Shown: piece after piece, positions 28,562 to 38,061 of the stretch
How the letters are laid out: every line of letters starts with the position of its first letter
Numbering within the stretch: position 1 is the stretch's first letter
Assembly: GCF_008636115.1 (NCBI RefSeq)
Contig: NZ_QLZD01000033.1
Coordinates: 248,001-312,000, forward strand
Direction: 5' to 3'
DNA length: 64,000 bases
Source of the DNA: Candidatus Tokpelaia sp.
GTDB lineage: Bacteria > Pseudomonadota > Alphaproteobacteria > Rhizobiales > Rhizobiaceae
Program-made: the position numbers and the translations under genes
Notes under the pieces: generated by a model
The model's input: only the letters and a program-made list of their open reading frames with translations
The model's database searches: none
Told to the model about the DNA's origin: nothing

Positions 28562-29155
28562 TCAATGCACAGGAAAGGGGCTTGGAATATCCGGGTGAAT
28601 TTCCACCGCCATATGCCCTTTGCCGCTGTCGCCATAACGCACCAGCACAACCTGGCCGGGGCGCAATTCTGTCAGCCCGTAGCGGCGTAAAGTCTCCATA
28701 TGGATAAAAATATCCCCCGTGCCTTCGCCGCAGGTTAAAAAACCGAAGCCCTTATTGCGGTTAAACCATTTGACAATAGCACGCTCCAGGCCGCTGGAGG
28801 GCACAACACTGGCTCTTGTCCGCGGCTCTGTTTCAGCGGGGTGAACGGCACTTGTCAGATCCATAGACAAAACCTGAATACATTGCAGGCCGCGTTCACC
28901 GTGACGGGCGGCACAAACAACGCGCGCCCCTTCCAGCGCAGTTTGATAACCGTCACGGCGCAAAACTGTAACATGCAACAAAATATCAGGCAGTTGCGGG
29001 TCATCAGGCACAATAAAACCATAACCCTTGGCCACATCAAACCATTTGATAAGGCCGCTCAATTCGGCAATTTCAAGCGCATCGTCAGGCGCAAAAGCCT
29101 GTTCCCTTTTTTCTGCCGCTGCCGGTTCATTTTTCAAAAATTGCTTATCCGTCAT
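28562..29155 (-). CDS. Cold-shock protein with two CSD domains
   Basis: A 197-residue protein with two nucleic-acid-binding cold-shock domains: KWFDVAKGYGFIVPD followed by ILLHVTVLRR in the first, and KWFNRNKGFGFLTCGEG followed by IFIHMETLRRYG in the second. Both keep the RNP1 aromatic residues in modified form. The double-domain form is typical of Hyphomicrobiales. The start ATG at 29155 is chosen because AGGA precedes it at good spacing. The frame extends upstream to 29221 without support. Likely an RNA chaperone; regulation by temperature is not shown. Confidence 0.9.
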   Translation of the reverse strand: MTDKQFLKNEPAAAEKREQAFAPDDALEIAELSGLIKWFDVAKGYGFIVPDDPQLPDILLHVTVLRRDGYQTALEGARVVCAARHGERGLQCIQVLSMDLTSAVHPAETEPRTRASVVPSSGLERAIVKWFNRNKGFGFLTCGEGTGDIFIHMETLRRYGLTELRPGQVVLVRYGDSGKGHMAVEIHPDIPSPFPVH

Positions 29156-29589
29156 AATTCCGTTTCCTAACCCTAAAAGCATTTCCCCATGCTGTTCCAG
29201 CCATTCAAGAAAATGCAACAAACAAAGCCTGAGAGGATAATTTCAAATCCTCGGAAACCCCTGATAAACGCCTGACTTGTTAAAACACACGATTCATTCA
29301 TAAATAAAAGATTGCTAAACTTGGCCTGACTGTGCAAGCACTGCTGCCGTGATTTCCACTTAAGATTGTAAAATTTCAGTAAAAAAGCAAAAATTTCTCT
29401 CTAAAATTGTAAAAAAACAACGCAAAGGGGAAAATTTCGGGTTGTATCTGCCGTTAAAAAACCATGAATCGGGGCGACAATCAAAGGGACAAAGCGCCGC
29501 ATTATCGATTCTCTCACTTTTTGGGCAGAATCGATAAGCAGAGTGGCAATAAGGGCTGTAAGCAGTATTAAACAGGGAGTTTCCGGCCA
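29156..29589. other. Intergenic region between the divergent cold-shock gene and gloA
   Basis: About 430 bases, AT-rich from 29270 to 29420. It holds the promoters of both genes and a possible long cold-shock 5' leader. I found no open frame with coding character, no tRNA and no clear hairpin terminator. Confidence 0.45.
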
Positions 29590-30030
29590 ATGCGTTATTT
29601 GCATACAATGGTTCGTGTCAGCAATCTTGAAAAATCGCTGCAATTTTACACCGAAGTTTTCGGCCTTGTGGAAACACATCGTCTGGAAAATGAGAAAGGG
29701 CGCTTTACCCTTGTTTATCTGGCCGCACCGGCCGATAAAACGGCGGCAAGGGCGCAAAAAGCGCCGGAGCTTGAGCTGACATGGAACTGGGATAAAGAAA
29801 TTTATACGGGCGGGCGCAATTTCGGCCATTTGGCTTATGAAGTGGAAAATATATATGCCACTTGCCGCAGCTTGATGGATAAAGGCATTATAATTAACCG
29901 CCCGCCGCGTGACGGCCATATGGCTTTTATCAAATCGCCGGACGGCATTTCTATTGAATTGCTGCAAAAAGGAGGCCCGCTGGAGCCAAAGGAACCCTGG
30001 GCAAGCATGGAAAATAGCGGTTCGTGGTAA
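29590..30030 (+). CDS. gloA: Lactoylglutathione lyase (glyoxalase I)
   Basis: Detoxifies methylglyoxal by isomerising its glutathione hemithioacetal. The 146 residues show the metal-binding His in RYLHTMVRV, a Glu in PELELTWNW, His in FGHLAYEV, and Glu in SIELLQ, as well as [11 protein letters not shown]. The two betaalphabeta modules are complete. GGGAG precedes the ATG. It stands alone; a stem-loop follows the stop. Confidence 0.95.
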   Translation: MRYLHTMVRVSNLEKSLQFYTEVFGLVETHRLENEKGRFTLVYLAAPADKTAARAQKAPELELTWNWDKEIYTGGRNFGHLAYEVENIYATCRSLMDKGIIINRPPRDGHMAFIKSPDGISIELLQKGGPLEPKEPWASMENSGSW

Positions 30031-30034
30031 AGGT

Positions 30035-30070
30035 AACCAGGCCAGACAATGTTTCCGCGCCGGCCTGGTT
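30035..30070 (+). terminator. Stem-loop after gloA
   Basis: AACCAGGCC and GGCCTGGTT are perfect inverted repeats separated by 18 bases, starting five bases after the gloA stop. There is no run of T, so it may be a processing or stability element rather than a true intrinsic terminator. Confidence 0.4.
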
Positions 30071-30362
30071 GTAATCTTTCCGCCTCTTATAATCACCGCT
30101 TGTTCGCAGGGGCACTGGTGGGCCTTACGGCGCTGCGCTCTGCCAAACAGCCGGCCACCGCCATAGGCGCATTGCGGCGCTTAGGCGCAACCCGCACCGA
30201 GCTTACCGCGCCGCCGAGGCGGCTGCAAGCAGCACCCGCCCGCAGGGGCTATTCCGCCTTAAGCGGCTGGGCTCCGCTCTCTTCCACATAACCAAGCCGG
30301 CCTTATGAAACCGCGGCAACCGGCAGAGCCAATGAGCAGATACAGCGCCGGCGCCCCGTTTT
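30071..30362. other. GC-rich intergenic stretch between gloA and the kinase
   Basis: About 290 bases that are more GC-rich than other gaps in the window. A plus-strand frame (30049-30291, 80 codons, Ala/Arg-rich) spans it, but I see no ribosome binding site and no recognisable motif. It could be the remains of a gene. Confidence 0.4.
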
Positions 30363-31322
30363 TTAATTCAGGAAAAACTGCCCATGCAGATCATGGTGAT
30401 CTTTGGCATATTGCTCAAAAATACCGGTAAAATCGTCTAAGGCTTTTTCAATACTTGCCCGCTCGCCAGGATTTATCGCCAGCATTCCGTTAATGGCGCT
30501 GACAACACGCGGGGCATATCTGCCGTTTATACGGGCAACAGAATTCAGGCTGATAGCATCGGTGAAATTTTCTGCCTTGGACAGCGGATTGCGGCCTGAA
30601 AACAGTTCTGCCAGCACCAGCCCGAGCTGGAAAATATCGGAACGCAGATCAAGCGCGCCCGTGCCGTTAGCGTAAGCGGCCAGCTCCGGCGTGCGATAAT
30701 AAAAAGCTCCGGCGCGATAACCCTGAAAATCACCTCTGTCCGCTGCATCGGCCGCCCCGTCAAGCCGCTTCATTAAGCCGAAATCTCCAAGCTGAACATG
30801 AGCGCCGTTAACAAAAATATTTTCCGGCTTAATATCACGGTGCAGCACATTTTGATTATGCAAAGCCTGTAAAGCCGAAAGCAGTTGACAGGCAAAAGCC
30901 AGCGCTGTGCCGAAAGGCAGAGCCTTGCCGCCCAGCGCCTGCCGCAAAGTTTCCGGCGCATAAGGCTGGACGATAAAGGGACGGCCATAATACTCCCCTT
31001 CATCAATCAGCCGCAGCAAATTCGGGTGATTCAGCGTTTTTAAAAAAGCGCGCTCTTGCCGGAATCGTTTCAGCCGAGCCGAATCACTGGTTCTATGCAG
31101 CCCCTTCAGCACGAACAAGCCGCCTCTATAAGCACCGCTTGTTGCCTGCACCAGATAGGCGATGCCGCTGCCGCCTTTGCCGAGAAAAGCATAATTTTTA
31201 AAATAATTGCCGGAATCGGTTTCTATGCCTTTATATTGTTCGCAACAAAAACCGTCCAGGCTGCCTGCCGGCACTGTAATCGGCTGTGCTGCCGGTTTGT
31301 GTGCTGCTGTTTCTGTAGCCAT
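30363..31322 (-). CDS. Hanks-type serine/threonine protein kinase
   Basis: A 319-residue soluble kinase with no membrane segment or extra domain. The Gly loop GKGGSG lies near residue 57, the ATP-binding lysine in FVLK at about 73, the catalytic loop HRDIKPEN near 163, the DFG motif in LGDFGL, and YRTPE in place of the usual APE region. All key residues are present, so it should be active. Its substrate is unknown. AGGAG precedes the ATG by six bases. It follows gatA on the same strand but a terminator lies between, so it is probably transcribed separately. Confidence 0.92.
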   Translation of the reverse strand: MATETAAHKPAAQPITVPAGSLDGFCCEQYKGIETDSGNYFKNYAFLGKGGSGIAYLVQATSGAYRGGLFVLKGLHRTSDSARLKRFRQERAFLKTLNHPNLLRLIDEGEYYGRPFIVQPYAPETLRQALGGKALPFGTALAFACQLLSALQALHNQNVLHRDIKPENIFVNGAHVQLGDFGLMKRLDGAADAADRGDFQGYRAGAFYYRTPELAAYANGTGALDLRSDIFQLGLVLAELFSGRNPLSKAENFTDAISLNSVARINGRYAPRVVSAINGMLAINPGERASIEKALDDFTGIFEQYAKDHHDLHGQFFLN

Positions 31323-31397
31323 AATCTGCTCCTTTATGCGTGATAAAGAAACAGCTTACCCCCCGGTAATATGTCAAGATGAAATAATTTAAAAGGC

Positions 31398-31424
31398 AAA
31401 AAACGCCGCAGAAGGAACTGCGGC
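31398..31424 (-). terminator. Rho-independent terminator downstream of gatA
   Basis: On the minus strand GCCGCAG pairs with CTGCGGC around a six-base loop, with TTTTTT following one base later. It separates gatA from the kinase gene. Confidence 0.85.
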
Positions 31425-31472
31425 AGTCTGAAAGCGCTTCTCTCCCGGTATCAGGCGCCAGCGGCAGCGGCT

Positions 31473-32975
31473 TCACCACCATTTTTCGGGCGTAAATGTG
31501 CCGCATTCTTTTTCCACTATTTGGGCAAGCTGCAATATTTTCCCTTCTTCAAAAGGGCGGCCGATAAGCTGCAGGCCCAAAGGCAGCGCCTCAGCAGCCG
31601 ATAGACCGGCAGGAACGCTAATCGCCGGCAGGCCTGCCATATTAACGGGCACCGTAAAAATATCATTGAGATACATGGCCACGGGATCCTGCCTTTGCTT
31701 TTTATCGCCAATGGCGAAAGCCGCACTCGGCGTAGCCGGCGTTAAAACAGCATCTATCCCTTCAGCAAAAGCAAGGTCGAAATCACGCCGGATAAGCGCC
31801 CTCACTTTTTGCGCCTTGACATAATAAGCATTATAGGAATTGGCCGACAAAACATAAGTGCCGATTAAAATACGCCGTTTCACTTCATGACCAAAACCCT
31901 CAGCCCGGCTGTTTTCATACATAGTCACTATATCTTTGCCGGCGGCGCGCAAGCCGTAACGCACACCGTCATAACGCGCCAGATTGGAAGAAGCCTCTGC
32001 CGGCGCGATAATATAATAGCTTGCCAGCGCATATTTGGTATGCGGCAGCGATATTTCCACAATTTCTGCCCCGGCAGCGCGCAAAATAGCGCAGCCTTTG
32101 CGCCATAAAATATCAATTTCATCAGCCATGCCGCCAATGCAATATTCTTTTGGAATGCCGATTTTCATACCTTTGACGGAGCGCCCCAGCACAGCCTCAT
32201 AATCCGGCACCGGGATATTAACGGAAGTGGAATCCTTTTTGTCATAAGAAGCCATGGATTTCAGCATAATAGCGGCATCACGCACAGTGCGGGCAATCGG
32301 CCCGGCCTGATCCAGCGAAGAGGCAAAGGCAATCATGCCCCAGCGCGAACAACGGCCGTAAGTCGGCTTTAGCCCCACTGTGGCGGTAAAGGCCGCCGGC
32401 TGGCGAATGGAACCGCCCGTATCTGTGGCCGTGGCGCCGGCGCATAAATGTGCCGCCACGGCGGCGGAAGAACCGCCGCTTGAGCCGCCGGGAACAAGCG
32501 GCTCAGCCGAGCCTTTGCGCCGCCACGGATTGACAACTGCGCCATAACAGGAAGATTCATTGGAAGATCCCATAGCCAGCTCGTCCATATTGAGCTTGCC
32601 CAGCATAACAGCGCCGTCTTGCCATAAATTGGCGGTAACAGTGGATTCATAAGGCGGCTTGAAGCCGGCCAGAATATGGGAACACGCCTGCGTATGCACA
32701 TTTTTTGTGGCGAATAAATCTTTAATGCCGAGCGGAATACCTTCCAGCGGCCGCGCTGTACCGGCGATAAGGCGCGCATCGCTTGCTTTCGCCTGCTCAC
32801 GGGCATAATCCTGTGTTTCCGCGACATAGGCATTAAGCGCTTTATTGCCCTTATCTATTGCCGCCAGATAGGCCTCTGTCACTTCGACAGCCTTGATTTC
32901 CCTCTTTTGCAATTTATCCCGCGCCGCGGCAATGGTCAGTTCCGTCAAGGCAGATATATTGGTTGATTTATTCAT
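31473..32975 (-). CDS. gatA: Aspartyl/glutamyl-tRNA amidotransferase subunit A
   Basis: GatA is the glutaminase-type amidase of GatCAB, which converts misacylated Glu-tRNA(Gln) and Asp-tRNA(Asn). The 500 residues contain the amidase signature: GIKDLFAT with the catalytic lysine, and [13 protein letters not shown] with the cis-serine and nucleophile serine, then [10 protein letters not shown]. The end TFTPEKWW is typical. GAGGA precedes the ATG. gatC lies upstream on the same strand; gatB is not in the window. Confidence 0.97.
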   Translation of the reverse strand: MNKSTNISALTELTIAAARDKLQKREIKAVEVTEAYLAAIDKGNKALNAYVAETQDYAREQAKASDARLIAGTARPLEGIPLGIKDLFATKNVHTQACSHILAGFKPPYESTVTANLWQDGAVMLGKLNMDELAMGSSNESSCYGAVVNPWRRKGSAEPLVPGGSSGGSSAAVAAHLCAGATATDTGGSIRQPAAFTATVGLKPTYGRCSRWGMIAFASSLDQAGPIARTVRDAAIMLKSMASYDKKDSTSVNIPVPDYEAVLGRSVKGMKIGIPKEYCIGGMADEIDILWRKGCAILRAAGAEIVEISLPHTKYALASYYIIAPAEASSNLARYDGVRYGLRAAGKDIVTMYENSRAEGFGHEVKRRILIGTYVLSANSYNAYYVKAQKVRALIRRDFDLAFAEGIDAVLTPATPSAAFAIGDKKQRQDPVAMYLNDIFTVPVNMAGLPAISVPAGLSAAEALPLGLQLIGRPFEEGKILQLAQIVEKECGTFTPEKWW

Positions 32976-33126
32976 TATTTATCCTCACGGAATATCAGGC
33001 TTCAACCCGGCCAGGCGGTCAACCCCGCCGCCGCTTCATATTATTATAGTCTCAAACTGCCGGAACAAAGCAAGAGCAAACCACGCGGCACCTTTTGCCT
33101 TGATTGGGAAAGCGAAGCAAAAAGCA

Positions 33127-33146
33127 TAAAAGGCCGGCCAGCCGGC
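33127..33146 (-). terminator. Possible terminator between gatC and gatA
   Basis: On the minus strand GCCGG-CTGG-CCGGC is followed by CTTTTATG. If functional it would reduce read-through from gatC to gatA, which is odd for genes of one complex, so it may instead act as an attenuator or be a chance palindrome. Confidence 0.35.
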
Positions 33147-33175
33147 ACCGGCGCGGCTGCCCTTTGGCTATTGCC

Positions 33176-33463
33176 CTATTCCACCACTTTCGGCACCAGA
33201 AAAAAGCCCTCTTCCGTCAGCGGCGCATTGGCTAAAATATCGGCCTGTTTATGGCCGTCAGTCACTTTATCGGCGCGCATGGGCAGCACCGCCTGCACCG
33301 GCGATACCATCGGCTCTATCCCGGCAATATCCGCTTCATCAAGCAGCAGGCCCCAATCCAGCACGGCATTCAGCTCGGCGGTCACTGCCTCTGCCTCTTG
33401 CTTATCAAAAGTAATGCGCGCCAGATACGCTATATGTTTGACCGTTTCCACATTAACCGACAT
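33176..33463 (-). CDS. gatC: Aspartyl/glutamyl-tRNA amidotransferase subunit C
   Basis: A 95-residue protein that clasps GatA to GatB in the amidotransferase. VETVKHIAYLARITFDKQEAE and the end PLTEEGFFLVPKVVE are characteristic. GGAGG lies four bases before the ATG. It is followed by gatA after about 200 bases. Confidence 0.95.
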   Translation of the reverse strand: MSVNVETVKHIAYLARITFDKQEAEAVTAELNAVLDWGLLLDEADIAGIEPMVSPVQAVLPMRADKVTDGHKQADILANAPLTEEGFFLVPKVVE

Positions 33464-33525
33464 AAAGCCTCCGCAACAGGTTTTGCCTGCTTATAATCTC
33501 TGCGCGCCGCCGGCGCAACAGGCCG

Positions 33526-34236
33526 TTAAAATTCCAGCATTTCGCCGATTTGCGGCGCTTTCACTTCTGTCTGCGCCCCTTTCATTGCCGTTATAAATTT
33601 ATCTGCCGTTTGATCCAATAATGGGAAAGTGCCGTAATGGCAAGGAAGAGCATAGCGCAAATTCAAATAACGGCGGCAGGCCAGGGCCGCTACCGCCCCG
33701 CCCATAGTAAAGCAATCGCCAATCGGCACCAGGCCGATAACCGGCCGATGCAGTTCATCAATCAGCTGCATGTCGGAAAAAATATCCGTATCGCCCATAT
33801 GATAAACAGTCGGCGCCTCGGTAAAATGAAAAATCAGGCCGTTAGGATTGCCGAGCGAAGAGGATAGACCGTTTTCCTCCATTACCGCAGAAGAATGCAG
33901 GGCATTGACAAAAGTCAGCGTATAAGTTTCATGCCGCTGGGTGCCGCCCGTATTGCCCGGCATTATCCGCTCAACACCGCGCGCTTTGAGCCAGGCCGCC
34001 AGATCGGCATTGGCTGAGACCGGCACATTTTTCTCGCGCGCCAGGGCGATTGTGTCACCCAGATGATCACCATGGCCGTGGGTGAGAGCAATATGAGTCA
34101 GGCCTTCTGCCGCTTTATACATATCAAGCCCTGCCGCCGCCAATTTGGCATTGCCGCTTAAAAACGGGTCAATCAAAATGACGGCTTCCCCGACCTCTAT
34201 CCGAAAGGCAGCATGGCCAAGCCAGGTAATTTTCAT
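33526..34236 (-). CDS. UPF0173-family metal-dependent hydrolase
   Basis: A 236-residue metallo-beta-lactamase-fold protein. The metal-binding motif [10 protein letters not shown] near residue 52, MGDTDIF, and the final PCHYGTF are present. The UPF0173 family has no settled substrate. The ATG at 34236 follows AAGGAG by seven bases; an in-frame start eight codons upstream lacks a signal. The order hydrolase-gatC-gatA beside ruvX is common in Hyphomicrobiales. Confidence 0.93.
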   Translation of the reverse strand: MKITWLGHAAFRIEVGEAVILIDPFLSGNAKLAAAGLDMYKAAEGLTHIALTHGHGDHLGDTIALAREKNVPVSANADLAAWLKARGVERIMPGNTGGTQRHETYTLTFVNALHSSAVMEENGLSSSLGNPNGLIFHFTEAPTVYHMGDTDIFSDMQLIDELHRPVIGLVPIGDCFTMGGAVAALACRRYLNLRYALPCHYGTFPLLDQTADKFITAMKGAQTEVKAPQIGEMLEF

Positions 34237-34438
34237 GCGCTTTCTCCTTGGAACTGACACATTTTGCCGGCACTAACCGCCAGCCTGACAGCGCCGGAAT
34301 CAGAGAAATAGCGGAACCCGCAAGCCCGGCGGCAATTACAGGCCGGCACGGCCGGCAGAACCTTGCCGTCTTCTATAGCAAAATGCTATAAAAAAGACAA
34401 TAAAGGCAAAGCCGCAGGAAAAAGGCAAGTAAAATACT

Positions 34439-34912
34439 ATGCCGGTGATTGATATAAAGGACGCTTATCGCTTTTTGCAGCCGGGCAAAAGCCTGGTCGG
34501 CCTGGATCTGGGCAGCAAAACCATCGGCATTGCCGCCTCGGATCTGGGATTGCGTTTTGCCAATCCGCGTCCAGTATTAAAGCGGGTAAAATTTGCTCAG
34601 GACGCCGCCGCTCTATGCGCTGTTTTTGAGCGTGAAGCGGCGGCGCTGGCTGTTATCGGCCTGCCGTTTAATATGAATGGCAGCAGCGGCCCGCGCGTGC
34701 AGGCCACCCGCGCTTTTGTCCGCAATATGGAGGCTGTGACCGCCATTCCCTTTATTTTTTGGGACGAACGGCTCTCTACTGTGGCGGTTGAGCGCAGCAT
34801 GATTGCCAATAATGTTTCCCGCGCCAGGAGAAGCGCGCGGATTGATTCGGCCGCTGCCGCTTTTATCCTGCAGGGGGCGCTGGATCGGCTGCATTTTTTA
34901 AGGCCGGCATAA
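34439..34912 (+). CDS. ruvX: Putative Holliday junction resolvase RuvX (YqgF)
   Basis: A 157-residue RNase H-fold nuclease, implicated in 16S rRNA 5' maturation and proposed as a Holliday junction resolvase. The metal-binding Asp lies in [12 protein letters not shown], followed by [14 protein letters not shown] and [13 protein letters not shown]; the last acidic residue lies in [13 protein letters not shown]. No strong ribosome binding site precedes the ATG. It is divergent from the hydrolase gene and followed by pyrB after about 100 bases. Confidence 0.93.
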   Translation: MPVIDIKDAYRFLQPGKSLVGLDLGSKTIGIAASDLGLRFANPRPVLKRVKFAQDAAALCAVFEREAAALAVIGLPFNMNGSSGPRVQATRAFVRNMEAVTAIPFIFWDERLSTVAVERSMIANNVSRARRSARIDSAAAAFILQGALDRLHFLRPA

Positions 34913-35013
34913 AGGCGGGATAAACGGGATTGTCACCACGCATAATTTGCCGCCTGTTTACGCTCAAACAGGCTTCACAGCCACTGCCCTTTGCTGTATA
35001 AAACGCATTTGCC

Positions 35014-36045
35014 ATGAAAAAATCTTCTCCCCCCTCTCTGCCTTTCTGCCCGGATTTGAGCAGCCTGACTGCTATTCGGCCTTTATCACCGGCGCAAATT
35101 ACCGCCCTGCTCGACCGGGCGGAAAATTATATTGCCCTGTCGCGGCAGAAAAACAAAAAACAGCCGCTTTTCAGCGGGCGGACACAGATTAACCTGTTTT
35201 TTGAAAATTCCACCCGCACGCGCTCTTCTTTTGAGATTGCCGGGCAGAGGCTGGGTCTGGATAATGTTTCTATTGATATTGACCATTCTTCTGTCGGCAA
35301 GGGCGAAACCCTGCTGGATACGGCGCTGACCTTAAATGCCATGCAGCCTGATATTGTGGTGCTGCGCCATAATTGCTCCGGCGCGGCTGATTTTCTGGCG
35401 CCAAGGCTGGATTGCGCCTTGATCAATGCCGGTGACGGCACGCATGAGCACCCGACTCAGGCGCTGCTGGACGCTTTAACTATTCGCCGTGCCAAAGGCC
35501 GGCTGGCAGGGCTGAATATCGCTATTTGCGGCGATATTCTGCATTCGCGCGTGGCGCGCTCCAATCTTTTCTGCCTTGGCCTGCTGGGGGCCAGGCTGCG
35601 GCTGATTGCCCCCTCTACCCTGCTGCCTGCCGGTATAGAGCAGAGCGGGGCAGAAATTTTCCACTCTATGGCAGAAGGTTTGCAAAATGTTGATGTCATT
35701 ATCGTGCTGCGGCTGCAAAAGGAGCGTATGACCGGCGCTTTCTTCTCCTCCGAGCGGGAGTATTTCCATTTTTTCGGCCTTGACGCAGCGAAACTGGCGC
35801 CGGCAGCGCCGGATTGTCTGGTGCTGCACCCCGGGCCGATGAATCGCGGCGTGGAAATTGCCTCTGCCATTGCTGACGGCCCGCGCAGCCTGATCCGTAC
35901 TCAGGTAGAAAACGGTGTGGCCGTGCGCATGGCGGTGATTGAGGCTTTGCTCACAATGCGTGACTATCAGCCTGCCGGAGCCAAGGCCGCGCGTGGAAAC
36001 AGGCCGGCCGGGCAAAAGGCGGCCGGCGGGAAAAGCAGGGTATGA
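35014..36045 (+). CDS. pyrB: Aspartate carbamoyltransferase catalytic subunit
   Basis: Condenses carbamoyl phosphate with aspartate in pyrimidine synthesis. The 343 residues contain the carbamoyl-phosphate motif STRTRSSFE near residue 65, [11 protein letters not shown] in the middle, and [12 protein letters not shown] near the C-terminus. A Lys/Ala-rich tail of about 25 residues is extra relative to the usual length. It is followed by the pyrC-like gene with four bases between, so the two are co-translated, as expected for a PyrB-PyrC' complex. Confidence 0.96.
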   Translation: MKKSSPPSLPFCPDLSSLTAIRPLSPAQITALLDRAENYIALSRQKNKKQPLFSGRTQINLFFENSTRTRSSFEIAGQRLGLDNVSIDIDHSSVGKGETLLDTALTLNAMQPDIVVLRHNCSGAADFLAPRLDCALINAGDGTHEHPTQALLDALTIRRAKGRLAGLNIAICGDILHSRVARSNLFCLGLLGARLRLIAPSTLLPAGIEQSGAEIFHSMAEGLQNVDVIIVLRLQKERMTGAFFSSEREYFHFFGLDAAKLAPAAPDCLVLHPGPMNRGVEIASAIADGPRSLIRTQVENGVAVRMAVIEALLTMRDYQPAGAKAARGNRPAGQKAAGGKSRV

Positions 36046-36049
36046 AACT

Positions 36050-37366
36050 ATGGTAAAGCCCCTTATTTTCACTAATGCGCGGATTATCGATCCTTCCCGC
36101 CAATGTGATGAATATGGCAGCCTGATTGTGATAGAGGGCAAAATTGCCGCTGCCGGAGCGCAAGCGCATAATCAGGGCCGGCCGGAGGGGGCAAAACATT
36201 ATGATCTCGGCGGCCGGGTTGTTATTCCCGGTCTGGTGGACGGGCGCGCCTTTATCGGCACGGCCGACAGCCTGCCGGGTGAAACAGTAAAAACTACCGG
36301 GGCAGCGGCAGCGGCAGGCGGGGTTGCGGCTCTTGTCGCCGTGGCGGAAAAGGGTGGCGCTCCGGCTGATACTGTCACCGCTATCCGCGCTCTGTGCGCC
36401 GCCGGGCAAAACGGTTCTCTTGTGCCGATTTATCCTGTCGCGGCGCTGACCAAAGGCATGGAAGGGTGTGAATTAACCGAATTCGGCCTGTTGCGCGCCG
36501 CCGGTGCCATAGCTTTGGCCGAAGGGCATGAGACCTTGCGCAATAGTGCAATTTTGCGCCGGGCGTTCCAATATGCGCGCGATTATGATTTGCCGGTCAT
36601 GCTGGAGACACAAGAGGCGGATTTAAGCGCCGGAGCAGTAATGACAGAAGGCTGGCAGGCCAGCTTTATGGGGCTGCCCGCCGCGCCGCGCGCCGCAGAG
36701 GCCATTGCCCTGCAGCGCGATATGGAACTGGCGCGTCTGACCGGCGTGCGCTATCACGCCGCCCATATTTCCACCGCGCCGGCAGTTGAGATAATCAGAC
36801 AGGCCAAGGCTGAAGGTCTGGCTGTCTCCGCCGCCACTTCTATTAACAGTCTGAGCTTTAACGAAACCGCTATCGGCGCTTATGACAGCGCCTGGCGTTT
36901 CTTCCCGCCCTTGCGGGCGGAGGAGGATCGCCAGGCGCTGATTGCCGCTATCGCCGACGGGGTAATCGATGCTGTTACTTCCTGCCATGAACCGCGCAGC
37001 GCAGACGCCAAAGCGCGCCCTTTTGCCGCGGCGGCAGCGGGCGCTGTCGGGCTGGAAAGTCTGCTGCCTGCTGCCTTGCGCCTTTACCACAGCGGTCATA
37101 TATCGCTTTTGCGGCTGATTGAGGTTTTATCTACGCGCCCGGCACAAATTTTCGGCCTGCCGGGCGGCACATTGCAACCAGGCGCAGCGGCGGATTTCGC
37201 TATTCTGGATTTAGAGGAAACATGGCTTTTTGCCAAAGACAAACTGGCTTCAGCCTGCAATAATACGGCTTTTGACAAAATGCCGTTTCAGGGGCGCCTT
37301 ATAGCCGGCTTTATTAACGGCAAAGCCGTTTATGAGCGCAATTTATCCAATCTGTCCGTCCTGTAA
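36050..37366 (+). CDS. pyrC': Dihydroorotase-like PyrC' lacking the metal-binding motif
   Basis: A 438-residue protein with the amidohydrolase fold and clear similarity to dihydroorotase: PGLVD near residue 60, AALTKGMEGCELTE, LRAEEDRQALIAA, and STRPAQIFGLPGGTLQPGA near the end. The two metal-binding histidines after PGLVD (HxH in active enzymes) are absent; the segment reads DGRAFIG. The catalytic Asp region (DHAP in active enzymes) is CHEP. This is the non-catalytic form known beside pyrB in many proteobacteria, where it stabilises aspartate carbamoyltransferase. The start ATG is four bases after the pyrB stop. Confidence 0.92.
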   Translation: MVKPLIFTNARIIDPSRQCDEYGSLIVIEGKIAAAGAQAHNQGRPEGAKHYDLGGRVVIPGLVDGRAFIGTADSLPGETVKTTGAAAAAGGVAALVAVAEKGGAPADTVTAIRALCAAGQNGSLVPIYPVAALTKGMEGCELTEFGLLRAAGAIALAEGHETLRNSAILRRAFQYARDYDLPVMLETQEADLSAGAVMTEGWQASFMGLPAAPRAAEAIALQRDMELARLTGVRYHAAHISTAPAVEIIRQAKAEGLAVSAATSINSLSFNETAIGAYDSAWRFFPPLRAEEDRQALIAAIADGVIDAVTSCHEPRSADAKARPFAAAAAGAVGLESLLPAALRLYHSGHISLLRLIEVLSTRPAQIFGLPGGTLQPGAAADFAILDLEETWLFAKDKLASACNNTAFDKMPFQGRLIAGFINGKAVYERNLSNLSVL

Positions 37367-37395
37367 GGCGGGCAAATATGCAAGGAGCACAGCCT

Positions 37396-38025
37396 ATGTC
37401 TTTTCCCCCCGATATTGTTGCCCTGCATAATATCGGGCCCGGCTGGATTGCGGCGGCCGCAATTTTCGGTTATTTACTCGGCTCAATTCCATTCGGCCTG
37501 ATTTTTACCCGCCTTGCCGGGCTGGGTGATGTGCGCGCTGTCGGCTCCGGCAATACTGGAGCAACCAATGTTCTGCGGCTGGGCAATCGTAAAATTGCCC
37601 TGGCTACTTTGCTGTGTGATATAGTAAAAGGTGCCCTGCCCGCCGGTTTTTTTGCTTTTATCGCTTTTAATCTGGGGACATTTGCCGGTTTTTTTGCCGT
37701 TATCGGCCATATTTTCCCCATTTGGCTGAAATTCAGGGGCGGCAAAGGCGTTGCCACTTATTTGGGCGTATTGCTCGCCGTTTCATGGTTCTGCGCCCTG
37801 CTCTTTGCTCTTGTCTGGCTGGGCACAGCCCGGCTTGGCCGCTATTCTTCTCTTGCTGCTTTGCTTGCCGCTTTCATCACTCCGTTTTTTGCCTTTTTCA
37901 CTGTGCCTTATTTTTCTTTTCTATTGCTCACTCTGCTGGCTATCCTTATCATCGGGCGGCATAAAGACAATATAAAGCGGCTGTTAAACGGCACGGAAAG
38001 CCGGATAAACAGCAAAAAAGCGTGA
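37396..38025 (+). CDS. plsY: Glycerol-3-phosphate acyltransferase PlsY
   Basis: A 209-residue membrane protein with about five transmembrane segments that acylates glycerol-3-phosphate from acyl phosphate, the first step of phospholipid synthesis. The conserved loops are GSIPFGLI, GSGNTGATNVLR, KGALPAG and KFRGGKGVAT. The ATG at 37396 has AAGGAG eight bases upstream; another in-frame ATG at 37378 overlaps that site. Same operon as pyrB-pyrC'. Confidence 0.95.
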   Translation: MSFPPDIVALHNIGPGWIAAAAIFGYLLGSIPFGLIFTRLAGLGDVRAVGSGNTGATNVLRLGNRKIALATLLCDIVKGALPAGFFAFIAFNLGTFAGFFAVIGHIFPIWLKFRGGKGVATYLGVLLAVSWFCALLFALVWLGTARLGRYSSLAALLAAFITPFFAFFTVPYFSFLLLTLLAILIIGRHKDNIKRLLNGTESRINSKKA

Positions 38026-38061
38026 CTATCGGCCAAATTTACTCCGCCGGGGGCGGCAATT

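Noticed and set aside
29401-30096. Minus-strand frame of 231 codons over gloA
   Set aside because: It is antisense to a complete glyoxalase I and has no recognisable domain or start signal.
30049-30291. Small plus-strand gene after gloA
   Set aside because: No ribosome binding site, no motif and an Ala/Arg-rich product of the kind GC-rich DNA produces by chance.
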